The notes under the pieces are model-generated. The model made no database searches. It saw nothing but the letters and a program-made list of their open reading frames with translations, and was not told the DNA's origin. From Mucilaginibacter terrae (GTDB lineage: Bacteria; Bacteroidota; Bacteroidia; Sphingobacteriales; Sphingobacteriaceae), in NCBI RefSeq assembly GCF_031951985.1, contig NZ_JAVLVU010000001.1, forward strand, positions 3,224,001 to 3,288,000: 64,000 bases of DNA, written 5' to 3'. Position 1 is the first letter of the stretch, and each line of letters opens with the position of its first letter. The position numbers and the translations under genes were made by a program. Positions 9,013-24,914 of this stretch are shown in pieces.

Positions 9013-10998
9013 ATGAAATTATTTAACATAAAAAGCAGTATATTTTTAGGATTGGCAGCAGTTGTTATGCTTTCTCCATCCTGCAAAAAGTTTTTAGAAG
9101 AAACCCCGCCATCAAACATAACTCCTGAGAGTTATTTGAAAGAAGAAAATCAGTTGGCGGCCTATGCTATCGGTCAGTACACTGCGGTATTGCCCTCACA
9201 CGCCAACTGGTCTTTTGGTACGTTTGGCATCGATGGCAATACCGATAATATGGCCATACCGGCATTAGATAATAAATACATGCCTGGTTTATGGCGTGTT
9301 GATGCCAGCGGAGGTCCATGGGAGTTTACCAATATTTATAATTCGAATTACTTTCTTGAAAGGGTTGTGCCATTATGGAAAGCAGGAGGCATATTAGGTA
9401 ACACCGAAAATATTAACCATTATATCGGGGAGGTATACTTTTTGCGTGCTTTCGAGTACTTTAAAAAAATGCAAATATTTGGTGATTTTCCGATCATCAA
9501 AAATACAATGGCCGATAACCTTCCCTTATTGATAGAGGCAAGTAAGAGAAGGCCTCATAGCGAAGTTACCCGCTTTGTACTTTCTGACCTTGATTCGGCT
9601 ATCACCCTATTAAAAACTGTGTCGCCCGATGGGAAGAAAAACCGTATTTCAAAAGCTTGTGCACAATTACTAAAGTCGCGTGTGGCTTTATATGAAGGCA
9701 CCTGGCTTAAATACTTTAAAAACACAGCTTTTGTGCCCAACGGCAACGGTTGGCCTGGGCGTGCCAAGGATTACAATGCAAACTACCAATATGCTTCAGG
9801 CAGTATCGATGCCGAAATACAGTACCTTTTAGAGCAATCAATGTCCGCAGCCCAGGCCGTGGCCGATCAGGTTGCACTTGTTAATAACACCGGTCTTATC
9901 GAGTCTATAAATAACGAAAACCCATACATCAATATGTTTGGCGCGCTCGATATGTCGGGCTATAGCGAGGTGTTGTTATGGCGCCAGTATAACCAAAATT
10001 TGGTAACGCATAATGTACCTGTGGCAGCACAGGCCGGCAATTATGCAGTGGGTTTAACCCGTAGCATGACCGAGAGCTTTTTAATGGCAAATGGCTTACC
10101 TATTTATGCACCGGGCAGTGGCTACAAAGGAGATGATTATGTTAAAGATGTACGCATAGATCGTGACGGCCGGTTAAACCTATTTTTGAAAGAACCAGGC
10201 CAGCGCAACGTGCTCATTAATTTAAATATGGCTACCCACGCCACCGAAATAGAGCCAATACCGCGTATTGCCGAGCCCAGCTATGAGCAAAAATATACTA
10301 CCGGTTACGCCATACGTAAAGGCTTAACCTATGATGCACAGCACTGCCGTAACGGTTCGGGCTTTACAGGTAGCATTACATTCAGGGCTGTTGAGGCTCA
10401 CCTCAACTATATTGAGGCCTGCTACGAGCGCAATGGTGTACTTGATGGTAAGGCTCAAACCTACTGGCAACAAATACGTACCCGTGCCAAGGTGAGTACC
10501 GATATTGCCAAAACCATTAATGCTACCGATATGAGCAAAGAAACCCTGGATTGGGGAGCCTATTCGGGCGGAACATTAATTAGTCCTACCTTGTATAATA
10601 TTCGCCGCGAACGCCGCAACGAGTTGATGGCCGAAGGATTAAGAATGATGGATCTAAGACGCTGGAAAGCATTAGACCAGCTTATTACTACGCCATACCA
10701 TGTTGAAGGCTTTAAACTTTGGGGCCCAATGCGCTCTTGGTTTACCCCTGCTCAAATTGTTTACGGCGCAAATGGTGTGGTATCTGACCCGGCATTAGGG
10801 CAGTACCTGCGCCCTCACCAAATACGCAGTAATGCCGACTCGTACAGGGGCAGCCGCTGGGCATTGGCACACTACCTTAATCCTATTGCTATACAGCATT
10901 TTAACCTGACCGGTAACGGTGGCGATGCCAATAGTTCGCCAATTTACCAAAACCCCGGATGGCCAATGACCGGTGGTGCCGGTGCAATTGGTTATTAA
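9013..10998 (+). CDS. SusD/RagB-family surface glycan-binding lipoprotein
   Basis: A 661-residue lipoprotein with lipobox SPSC (Cys24). The N-terminal SusD-like region has the typical KKFLEETPPS start, and the AYAIGQYTAVLPSHANWSFG part belongs to the TPR-like fold. The RagB/SusD C-terminal signature NIRRERRNELMAEGLRMMDL and the LRRWKALDQL that follows lie near residues 535-560. It is longer than the usual 500-600 residues. It binds glycan at the surface and forms the lid of the preceding SusC transporter. Only 12 bp separate it from susC, so the two are co-transcribed. A moderate terminator-like hairpin follows it at 11061-11095, which could lower expression of the enzyme genes relative to the transporter. 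Confidence 0.95.
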   Translation: MKLFNIKSSIFLGLAAVVMLSPSCKKFLEETPPSNITPESYLKEENQLAAYAIGQYTAVLPSHANWSFGTFGIDGNTDNMAIPALDNKYMPGLWRVDASGGPWEFTNIYNSNYFLERVVPLWKAGGILGNTENINHYIGEVYFLRAFEYFKKMQIFGDFPIIKNTMADNLPLLIEASKRRPHSEVTRFVLSDLDSAITLLKTVSPDGKKNRISKACAQLLKSRVALYEGTWLKYFKNTAFVPNGNGWPGRAKDYNANYQYASGSIDAEIQYLLEQSMSAAQAVADQVALVNNTGLIESINNENPYINMFGALDMSGYSEVLLWRQYNQNLVTHNVPVAAQAGNYAVGLTRSMTESFLMANGLPIYAPGSGYKGDDYVKDVRIDRDGRLNLFLKEPGQRNVLINLNMATHATEIEPIPRIAEPSYEQKYTTGYAIRKGLTYDAQHCRNGSGFTGSITFRAVEAHLNYIEACYERNGVLDGKAQTYWQQIRTRAKVSTDIAKTINATDMSKETLDWGAYSGGTLISPTLYNIRRERRNELMAEGLRMMDLRRWKALDQLITTPYHVEGFKLWGPMRSWFTPAQIVYGANGVVSDPALGQYLRPHQIRSNADSYRGSRWALAHYLNPIAIQHFNLTGNGGDANSSPIYQNPGWPMTGGAGAIGY

Positions 10999-11060
10999 TC
11001 AATGTAACAGGATATGTACAATCTTTAAGCATTTAATTGTGCAGTTTTATAAATAGTTCA

Positions 11061-11095
11061 GGCTGGCGGGCGAAAGCTTCGCCGGCTTGTTTTTT
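11061..11095 (+). terminator. terminator-like hairpin between susD and the GH30 gene
   Basis: GGCTGGCGGGCGAA at 11061-11074 pairs imperfectly with TTCGCCGGCTTG at 11078-11089, and six T follow at 11090-11095. The stem has mismatches, so it may only attenuate. Confidence 0.6.
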
Positions 11096-11137
11096 ACCAC
11101 AGAAAATCATTTATTGCCGCACCTATCATTACAAATT

Positions 11138-12718
11138 ATGAAAGTTTATAAAATATTTTTGTTGCCTGGCTTACTGGCGCTTGCATCATACACTTCAAAC
11201 GCCCAAACGGCATCGCAGCCGTTGGTTATTACGGTTGATGCCAAAAACACGGCGCAAACTATTCATAACTTTGGCGCATCGGGCTGCTGGTTTTCGGAAG
11301 GGATTGGTAAATACTGGCCGGTTGCCACCCGCGAAAAAATGGCCGAACTGCTTTTTAGCAAAGCAAAAGCAGCCGATGGCAGCCCAAAAGGAATTGGCCT
11401 TTCGGCATGGCGCTTTAATATAGGCGGTGGTACGGCCGAACAGGGCGATAGCAGCGGTATAAAAGATTTTCGTAAACGGGTAGAATGCTTTTTATCCTCG
11501 GATGGTACTTACGACTGGAACAAACAAGCCGGTTATCAATGGTTTTTGCGCAAAGCTAAAACTTATGGGGTCGAAAACCTGATCGCATTTTCAAACACGC
11601 CACCAGTACAGTTTAACCAAAACGGGCGTGGCTTTAAAACCGTAAAGGATTACAAAGCCAATTTAAAACCTGATAAGTACAATGCATATGCCGACTTTTT
11701 AACCGAAGTAATTAAGCATTTTGATAAAGAAGGCTTGCATTTTAACTACATAAGTCCGGTTAATGAGCCGCAGTGGGACTGGTCGAACAAGCCCGGCGAA
11801 GCCAGCCAGGAAGGCAGCCCCTGGAGCAATGCCGACATACACAAGGTAATTACGGCCGTTGATGCATCACTCGAAAAAAAGAAACTTAGCTCACAGATAT
11901 TGACTACCGAGGCCGCTATGCTTACTTACATGTACAGCGGCAAATCATCGGCATCAAAACAAATACAAAATTTTTATACCGATACAGCAAAGCTGAGCTT
12001 TAACACGCTGAAGCATGTGCCACGTTTTATTGCCGGGCATAGTTACTTTACCGATTCGGGCGATAGCAGCATAGTTGCTGTGCGTAAAACCCTGGCCGAT
12101 ACGGCGAGCAAATACGGCATTGAGTACTGGCAATCAGAATATTCGATGTTGGGCGATGGTTTTAGAGAGGGCTCTAAAGAAAAGCGCAGCCAGATAGACT
12201 GCGCCCTGTTTTTAGCCAAAATGATTAACCAGGATTTAACTGTAGGTAACGCCGCTGCCTGGCAATTATGGAATGCCTGGGAACCCGGTAGCGCTGAGTT
12301 TGATACCCGCTATTACCTGCTGGCTTTAAAACCCGCCAATGCCGAATATACCAATGGCGATTTTGCCATCACCAAAAATCTGTGGGCTATGGGCAACTAC
12401 AGCCTGTTCGTTCGCCCTGGTATGAAGCGTGTAAGCACCGGCCGTAATGATGGCTTAAGTGCCGTAAAAGTAGCGCAAGATGTAATGGTTGCGGCATTCA
12501 CCGGTGGAAAAGACAAGCTGGTAATGGTGATTATTAATTATACTGATAAGGTTAGAGATATTGTACCGGAGTTGAAAAACCTTAAAACAGTTAAGCAGTA
12601 TCAAACTTATGTTACATCGGCCAATGCCGCAGATAATTTGAAACCATCGGGCATACAAAAATTTAATAAAACCATTAGTTTATTACCACGCTCGGTTACA
12701 ACAGTTGTTTTTAACTAA
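11138..12718 (+). CDS. GH30-like glycosidase, probable beta-1,6-galactanase type
   Basis: 526 residues from ATG 11138, which begins a clear signal peptide (cut near SNAQ); the longer open frame upstream has no good signal. A clan-A (beta/alpha)8 barrel is indicated by HNFGASGCWFSEG near the N-terminus, SAWRFNIGGG, the acid/base block NEPQWDW (Glu210) and the nucleophile block QSEYSMLGDG (Glu334). A C-terminal beta domain ends in PRSVTTVVF, as in GH30. GH30 enzymes include endo-beta-1,6-galactanases, beta-glucosidases and xylanases. The adjacent GH43_24-like gene and beta-galactosidases make a role on beta-1,6-galactan side chains of type II arabinogalactan the most likely. Family confidence is high; the substrate is inferred. 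Confidence 0.8.
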   Translation: MKVYKIFLLPGLLALASYTSNAQTASQPLVITVDAKNTAQTIHNFGASGCWFSEGIGKYWPVATREKMAELLFSKAKAADGSPKGIGLSAWRFNIGGGTAEQGDSSGIKDFRKRVECFLSSDGTYDWNKQAGYQWFLRKAKTYGVENLIAFSNTPPVQFNQNGRGFKTVKDYKANLKPDKYNAYADFLTEVIKHFDKEGLHFNYISPVNEPQWDWSNKPGEASQEGSPWSNADIHKVITAVDASLEKKKLSSQILTTEAAMLTYMYSGKSSASKQIQNFYTDTAKLSFNTLKHVPRFIAGHSYFTDSGDSSIVAVRKTLADTASKYGIEYWQSEYSMLGDGFREGSKEKRSQIDCALFLAKMINQDLTVGNAAAWQLWNAWEPGSAEFDTRYYLLALKPANAEYTNGDFAITKNLWAMGNYSLFVRPGMKRVSTGRNDGLSAVKVAQDVMVAAFTGGKDKLVMVIINYTDKVRDIVPELKNLKTVKQYQTYVTSANAADNLKPSGIQKFNKTISLLPRSVTTVVFN

Positions 12719-12887
12719 AATAGCCTGGCAAGAAGAGAAGCGGAAATTTACCCCCTGTTATTTATCAAATTGCCCCTTACATACCAACCGTTATTGTGGT
12801 TTATTTGTAATGTGCCAATAAACCATAGCAGGGGTCTGTATCTCTGTAGAGGCTTTAAATTTCTTGTTTAACTATATCTGCTGTTTT

Positions 12888-15053
12888 ATGTCCCAAAATC
12901 TGTTGTGTAAACTGTTCTGTTTTTTGCTGCCCCTGTTGGTTCAGGCAAATTGCTTTGCGCAAAAAAAGCAAGCCAATAATGCTTGCAGTGCCTACCTGTT
13001 TACCTATTTTACCGGCAACAGTAAAGATGAGGAAGCTATCCGTTTTGCATTAAGTACCGATGGGTACCACTTCCGGGCTTTAAATGGTAATAAACCAGTT
13101 ATATCATCGGCTGCTATAAGCGCAACCGGCGGCGTGCGCGATCCGCATATTTTGCGCGGTGCCGATGGCAAAACGTTTTACATGGTAGCTACTGATATGG
13201 TTTCGGCCAATGGCTGGGATTCTAACCGGGGTATGGTGCTGCTCAAATCAACCGATTTGATTAATTGGAAATCGGCCAAGGTGCACGTACCGACCAGGTT
13301 TCCGGCGTTTGCCGCTGTTAACCGGGTATGGGCACCGCAAACCATTTATGATGCCAAGACGGGCAAGTATATGGTATACTGGTCTATGCGGGCGGGTAGC
13401 GATCCTGACAAGATCTATTACGCTTACGCCAATAAAGACTTTACCGATTTTGAAAGCGAGCCAAAACAATTGTTCTTCAAGCCCGATAATGGTGCCACTA
13501 TTGATGGCGATATTGTAAGTAAGGACGGTAAGTTTTACCTCTTCTTTAAAACAGAAGGCTCGGGCTCGGGTATCAAAATAGCTGTTTCGGATAAATTGAC
13601 CGAAGGCTATGTGCTCAAAGATAAATATGTACAACAAACCCCTGACCCGGTTGAGGGCGCAGGCGTTTTTAAATTAAACGATGGCAAAGGCTATATTTTA
13701 ATGTACGATTTGTACACCAAAGGCAAATATCAGTTTACCAAAACCATCGACCTTGAAAACTTTAAAGTGGTTGACAGCGAGGTAAGCATGAACTTTCACC
13801 CGCGCCACGGTACTGTTTTGCCTATTACTGCACAAGAGCAGCAGGCTTTAATCGGCAAATGGGGCAAAGCTGCTGATATACTTCAAAACATAGGTTCGAA
13901 AGCCATAAAGCAGCGTAACATAGCTATAGATACAGTTGCCAAAACATTGCAATTGCAGGTGTTGCCGGGTAGCAACCTCAGCAGCTTTAACCCGCAGTTT
14001 GCCGCAATGCAGGGTGTTAAAATATTGCCATCAACGCCACAAAACTTTACTAAGGGAGCGGTTAAATACACGGTGGCTATATCAGGGCAAAAGCCGCAAA
14101 CCTATACTGTTTCGGTAAAGGATTATCACAACGCTATTTTAAATGGCTCATATGCCGATCCGGACATTATCTTCTCTAAAAAGATGGGGAAATACTACCT
14201 GTACCCAACCAGCGATGGTTTTACAGGCTGGAGCGGCACCTATTTCAAAACCTTTTCATCGCCCGATCTGGTGCATTGGAAAGACGAAGGCGTAATACTC
14301 GATTTAGCCAAAGATGTAAGCTGGGCTAAAAAGAATGCCTGGGCACCAACCGCTATTGAAAAAGAGGTTAACGGAAAATTCAAGTACTATTTTTACTTCT
14401 GCGCAGCGCAAAAAATTGGCGTAGCCGTGGCCGATAACCCTGCCGGGCCGTTTACTGATTTGGGCAAACCATTGATTGATAAGCTACCCGAAGGCGTTAA
14501 AGGCGGTCAGCAAATTGACCCGGCCGTTTTTTACGACCCGCAAACCCGCAAAAACTACATCTACTGGGGTAATGGTTACATGGCTGTTGCAGAACTGAAT
14601 GATGATATGGTTTCGGTAAAAGAAGGCACTACTAAAATCATTACACCCGATAAAACCTTCCGCGAGGGTTGCTACGTGATATTCCGCAAAGGTACCTATT
14701 ACTTTTTATGGTCTGAAGATGATACCCGCAGCCCTAACTACCAGGTAAGGTACGGAACCTCAACATCGGCTACGGGGCCCATAACCATCCCGGCCAACAA
14801 TCTTATTTTAAGTAAAGATGCCGCTGCCGGTATTTACGGCACGGGGCACAACTCGGTAATACAAGTACCGGGTAAAGATGAATGGTACATTGTTTACCAC
14901 CGCTTTACGTATCCCGGCGGCATCAATATGGGAGATGCGGCAGGCTACAACCGCGAAGTATGTATTGATAAGCTGGAGTTTAACGCCGATGGCAGTATTA
15001 AACCTACAGCGCCCACTCATAAAGGCATAAAGCCGTTGGGTGGCAATAAATAA
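12888..15053 (+). CDS. tandem GH43 glycosidase (two beta-propeller domains)
   Basis: 721 residues from ATG 12888 (the open frame before it starts only with TTG). After the signal peptide (cut near CFAQ) there are two five-bladed GH43-type propellers. The first (about 25-330) shows VRDPHILRG (base Asp), ATIDGDIV and PVEGAGVF (acid Glu). The second (about 420-720) shows SYADPDIIF, QQIDPAVFYD and FREGCYVIF. A linker with beta strands separates them. GH43 enzymes are inverting arabinofuranosidases, xylosidases and galactosidases. The domain pair suggests two specificities or one catalytic and one binding unit. In this operon, alpha-L-arabinofuranosidase action on arabinogalactan side chains is the best guess. 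The next gene starts 39 bp downstream. Confidence 0.85.
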   Translation: MSQNLLCKLFCFLLPLLVQANCFAQKKQANNACSAYLFTYFTGNSKDEEAIRFALSTDGYHFRALNGNKPVISSAAISATGGVRDPHILRGADGKTFYMVATDMVSANGWDSNRGMVLLKSTDLINWKSAKVHVPTRFPAFAAVNRVWAPQTIYDAKTGKYMVYWSMRAGSDPDKIYYAYANKDFTDFESEPKQLFFKPDNGATIDGDIVSKDGKFYLFFKTEGSGSGIKIAVSDKLTEGYVLKDKYVQQTPDPVEGAGVFKLNDGKGYILMYDLYTKGKYQFTKTIDLENFKVVDSEVSMNFHPRHGTVLPITAQEQQALIGKWGKAADILQNIGSKAIKQRNIAIDTVAKTLQLQVLPGSNLSSFNPQFAAMQGVKILPSTPQNFTKGAVKYTVAISGQKPQTYTVSVKDYHNAILNGSYADPDIIFSKKMGKYYLYPTSDGFTGWSGTYFKTFSSPDLVHWKDEGVILDLAKDVSWAKKNAWAPTAIEKEVNGKFKYYFYFCAAQKIGVAVADNPAGPFTDLGKPLIDKLPEGVKGGQQIDPAVFYDPQTRKNYIYWGNGYMAVAELNDDMVSVKEGTTKIITPDKTFREGCYVIFRKGTYYFLWSEDDTRSPNYQVRYGTSTSATGPITIPANNLILSKDAAAGIYGTGHNSVIQVPGKDEWYIVYHRFTYPGGINMGDAAGYNREVCIDKLEFNADGSIKPTAPTHKGIKPLGGNK

Positions 15054-15092
15054 AACCGCTGCAGGCAATGCAGCAAAAAACTATCTGGATAA

Positions 15093-16130
15093 ATGAAAAC
15101 AACAGTAATTTTTAAATACGCAACAGGCATACTTTTAATATCGGCACTAACGGCTGGTTTAACCGCTGCCAACATGGGCGTAAGCTTGCATCCTGCAGAA
15201 CATATAAAACCCGAAAAAAAGAAAGAATTTACCCCCGGCGAACTTTGGTACGATACCGATGGTAACCTGATAAACGCGCACGGCAACGGCATACTAACCG
15301 TGGGTAAAACCTATTATTGGTTTGGCGAAAAGCGTGGTTCGCACGAGTCGGGAGGGGTGAACGTTTACTCCTCAAAAGACCTGTACAACTGGAAGTTTGA
15401 AGGCCTGGCGCTTGCCCAGTCAAAAGACCCTGCCAGCGATATTACCGAGGGCTGCGTAATGGAACGCCCCAAGGTTATCTACAATAAAAAGACCAAAAAA
15501 TACGTGATGTGGGTGCACCTCGAGCTTAAAGGCAAAGGTTACGCCGCAGCACGCGCCATGGTAGCCGTGAGCGATAAAGTTACTGGTCCGTACCAATATA
15601 TTAGCAGTTTCAGGCCAAACGGCAACATGTCGCGCGATATGAATTTGTTTGTAGATGATGATGGCTCGGCGTACCACATTTACTCGTCTGATGAGAACAT
15701 GGATCTGCGCATAGCCAAGCTATCCGACGATTATCTGACCTCGACAACCGAAGACAAGATAATTTTCCGCCGCCAGCGCGAAGCCCCGGCTTTAATGCGT
15801 TATCATGATAAATATTACCTCATTACCAGTGGCTGTACCGGCTGGGCACCCAACAAAGCCAGCGTACACGTGGCCGATAACTTGTTTGGTCCGTGGACAC
15901 TGGTAGGCGACCCCATGGTTGGTCCCGGTGCCGATAAAACTTTTGGCGGGCAATCAACCTACATACTGCCGCTGGCCGGTAAAAAAGATGCTTTCATTTT
16001 TATTGCCGATAAGTGGAACCCTAAAGATTTAAAAGACAGCAGGTACCTGTGGCTACCCATTCAGTTTAAAGATGATAAGCTGACCATTGAGTGGATGGAC
16101 AAATGGAACCTGGACTTTTTTAAGAAATAA
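15093..16130 (+). CDS. GH43_24-like exo-beta-1,3-galactanase
   Basis: A 345-residue exported protein (signal peptide about 1-26). It carries the pattern of the GH43 subfamily of galactan 1,3-beta-galactosidases: NAHGNGIL with TYYWFGE near 61-79, MERPKV (Glu124), SRDMNLFVDDDG, REAPALM (Glu230, expected acid) and GGQSTY (Gln287). Known members of this subfamily lack the usual Asp base and use Gln; the Gln is present here. They release galactose from the beta-1,3 backbone of type II arabinogalactan and bypass beta-1,6 branches. This makes the enzyme the strongest single pointer to arabinogalactan as substrate. No carbohydrate-binding module is attached. Confidence 0.85.
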   Translation: MKTTVIFKYATGILLISALTAGLTAANMGVSLHPAEHIKPEKKKEFTPGELWYDTDGNLINAHGNGILTVGKTYYWFGEKRGSHESGGVNVYSSKDLYNWKFEGLALAQSKDPASDITEGCVMERPKVIYNKKTKKYVMWVHLELKGKGYAAARAMVAVSDKVTGPYQYISSFRPNGNMSRDMNLFVDDDGSAYHIYSSDENMDLRIAKLSDDYLTSTTEDKIIFRRQREAPALMRYHDKYYLITSGCTGWAPNKASVHVADNLFGPWTLVGDPMVGPGADKTFGGQSTYILPLAGKKDAFIFIADKWNPKDLKDSRYLWLPIQFKDDKLTIEWMDKWNLDFFKK

Positions 16131-16226
16131 AACTATACCCCAGGCTTGTAAAGGCCGGGGGTTAAAATGCTGTTGAACATTAATAAGATTGTTGTAGATG
16201 TTCTGTTGCAATGGCGCTAATTTTAG

Positions 16227-19379
<3,153 letters not shown>

Positions 19380-19386
19380 TTTCAAC

Positions 19387-21651
19387 ATGCACCCTCAACT
19401 CAAATTTACACATAAGTTATATCTTACTGCCTCACTTGCCTTTGGCTTGTTAACAGGCACGGCTTCGGCGCAGCAGCGTGCGGGTGCGCAATATTTCCCC
19501 TCGCGCGATGAAATGCTGAAGAACTATGCCCACGCCACGCTGACCGATTCGGCCGTTAAGAACACGGTTTTTAAAACCACCGTTATACCAGCCTGGAAAC
19601 CAGATGGCAAAGGATTTATTTACCGTAACATCGTTTCAAAAGACAGTAGCGCACAATACGTTTATGTAGATGCCGAGAAGGGCACTCGCCAAACCGCGTT
19701 CGATGCTGATAAATTGACGGCGGCACTAAGCACAGCAAGCGGCACTACGGTTAGCAAAGACAGGCTGGTGCTGTACGATTTAAAATGGCTGACCGATGGC
19801 AGCACGCTCGAGTTTCGTTACAAGAACCGCTTTTATAACGTCAACCTAAATATTTATGCAGCTACATTGGTTGCTACCAAACCCACTCAACCTTACCGTT
19901 GGCGTGGTAGGCGCGATAGTATATCGCCCGATAAAAAGTGGGTGGCTTTTATTAAAGACTATAACGTGCACATACGCCCGGTAAACGGTGGAGAGGCTGT
20001 TAAGCTAAGCACCATCGGCACCAAAGAAAAACCTTTTGGCGAGTTGCGCTGGGCACCAAACGGGCATTACCTCATAGGTTTTCACACCGATCCGCGTGAG
20101 CTGAAAAAGGTATACCACATTTTAACCTCGTTGCCCAACACCACCCGTGGCGAATTGCGCTCACAACCCTATGCGCAACCCGGCGATGAGTTTACATCTT
20201 ACGAAATGTACACGTTTGATGTAGCCAGCCACAAAGAACAAAAGGTAAAGGAAGAAAAAATAGACTTTTTAGGCGTGCCCGATTTAAGCTGGGAAAAGGA
20301 TGGCAGGCACTTTATTTATGAAAAAGCCGACCGTGGCCACCAGCGTTACCGCATCATAGAGGTTGATGCCCAAACAGGAACCGCCCGCACATTAATCGAA
20401 GAAAAAACCAAAACGTTTATATACGAGCAGCGCATCTATATGAAACATTTGCCTGCCACGGATGAAATTGTATGGTCATCAGAAAAAGATGGCTGGCGGC
20501 ACCTGTATTTGGTTGATACCAAGGTAGGCAAAATTAAAAATGCCATAACCAGCGGCAATTGGGTGGTGCGTAGTATTGACAGCATTGATGCCGTTAAACG
20601 CGAGGTATGGTTCACCGCCAGTGGCATGAACAAAGGCGAAGATCCATACTTTATCCACTATTACCGCATCGGGTTCAATGGTAAAAACCTCATTAGCTTA
20701 ACCCCGGCAGCAGCCAATCACCAAGCGACCTTCTCCAATGATAAAAAGTACTTTACCGATACCTATTCTACTATTAATACCGCACCGGTTACGGCGTTGT
20801 ACCGCACTATTGATGGTAAAAAGGTAATGGATTTGGAGCAGGCCGATATAAGTAAATTGATGGCAACCGGGATTAAACTACCCGAGGTTTTTGTGGCCAA
20901 AGCCCGCGATGGCGTAACCGATTGCTGGGGCATACTCTGCCGCCCTTCAAACTTTGATGCGCAAAAGAGTTACCCCATTATCGAGTACATTTATGCCGGG
21001 CCGCATGATTCATTTGTGCCCAAAAGCTTCCGTGCCTGGAGCGAGATGCAAAGCATAGCCGAACTGGGCTTTATGGTGGTCATGCTGGATGGTATGGGCA
21101 CGGCCAACCGTTCCAAAGCGTATCATGACGTATGCTGGAAAAATCTGGCCGATTCAGGTTTCCCCGACCGTATTTTATGGATGAAGGCACTGGCCAACAA
21201 GTATAGCTACCTCGATACTACCCGTGTGGGTATTTTCGGTACGTCGGCCGGTGGGCAAAGCTCAACCGGTGCGCTATTGTCTCACCCCGAGTTTTATGAT
21301 TGCGCGGTATCGGCCTGTGGTTGCCATGACAACCGGGTTGACAAACAATGGTGGAACGAGCAATGGATGGGCTACCCTGTTGGTCCGCATTATGCCGAGC
21401 AATCCAACGTAACCAATGCCCATAAACTGAAAGGCAACCTGTTACTTATTGTGGGCGAGGCCGATATGAATGTTCCGCCCGAATCGACCTACCGTGTAGT
21501 TGATGCGCTGATTAAGGCTAATAAGGAATTTGACCTGCTCACTGTTCCGGGAATGGGGCATAGCGACGGAGGGCCGTATGGCCGCCGCAAACTGCGCGAC
21601 TTTTTTGTGAAACACTTAATGGGCGTTGACCCGCCTAACCGAAATTTATAA
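19387..21651 (+). CDS. S9 family dipeptidyl peptidase (DPP IV-like), exported
   Basis: 754 residues with a signal peptide ending near ASAQ. Residues about 60-500 form the DPP IV N-terminal beta-propeller, and about 510-754 the alpha/beta-hydrolase domain. The catalytic triad is visible: Ser620 in GTSAGGQ, Asp693 in GEADMNVPPE and His725 in GMGHSDGG. DPP IV-type enzymes release Xaa-Pro dipeptides from peptide N-termini and some S9 relatives have broader specificity. The gene lies between two beta-galactosidase genes in the glycan locus, 8 bp after the first. A proline-specific peptidase there makes sense if the substrate is a proline/hydroxyproline-rich glycoprotein (inference). It lacks any sign of being part of a separate transcript. 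Confidence 0.85.
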   Translation: MHPQLKFTHKLYLTASLAFGLLTGTASAQQRAGAQYFPSRDEMLKNYAHATLTDSAVKNTVFKTTVIPAWKPDGKGFIYRNIVSKDSSAQYVYVDAEKGTRQTAFDADKLTAALSTASGTTVSKDRLVLYDLKWLTDGSTLEFRYKNRFYNVNLNIYAATLVATKPTQPYRWRGRRDSISPDKKWVAFIKDYNVHIRPVNGGEAVKLSTIGTKEKPFGELRWAPNGHYLIGFHTDPRELKKVYHILTSLPNTTRGELRSQPYAQPGDEFTSYEMYTFDVASHKEQKVKEEKIDFLGVPDLSWEKDGRHFIYEKADRGHQRYRIIEVDAQTGTARTLIEEKTKTFIYEQRIYMKHLPATDEIVWSSEKDGWRHLYLVDTKVGKIKNAITSGNWVVRSIDSIDAVKREVWFTASGMNKGEDPYFIHYYRIGFNGKNLISLTPAAANHQATFSNDKKYFTDTYSTINTAPVTALYRTIDGKKVMDLEQADISKLMATGIKLPEVFVAKARDGVTDCWGILCRPSNFDAQKSYPIIEYIYAGPHDSFVPKSFRAWSEMQSIAELGFMVVMLDGMGTANRSKAYHDVCWKNLADSGFPDRILWMKALANKYSYLDTTRVGIFGTSAGGQSSTGALLSHPEFYDCAVSACGCHDNRVDKQWWNEQWMGYPVGPHYAEQSNVTNAHKLKGNLLLIVGEADMNVPPESTYRVVDALIKANKEFDLLTVPGMGHSDGGPYGRRKLRDFFVKHLMGVDPPNRNL

Positions 21652-21656
21652 ATTAA

Positions 21657-24839
<3,183 letters not shown>

Positions 24840-24857
24840 CTCACCGTTTATTAACTT

Positions 24858-24895
24858 AAAAGGCGTTACCTGAACTAATAGGTAACGCCTTTTTT
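24858..24895. terminator. bidirectional terminator between converging genes
   Basis: AAAAGGCGTTACCT at 24858-24871 pairs perfectly with AGGTAACGCCTTTT at 24880-24893 across an 8-nt loop. A T run follows on the plus strand and an A-rich flank gives a T run on the minus strand. It serves both the GH2 gene and the Xaa-Pro aminopeptidase gene. Confidence 0.9.
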
Positions 24896-24914
24896 AATTA
24901 GAACGAATTGTTGG

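Noticed and set aside
11087..11137. Upstream extension of the GH30 gene
   Set aside because: The extension lacks a signal peptide and overlaps terminator-like sequence, while ATG 11138 starts a proper signal peptide.
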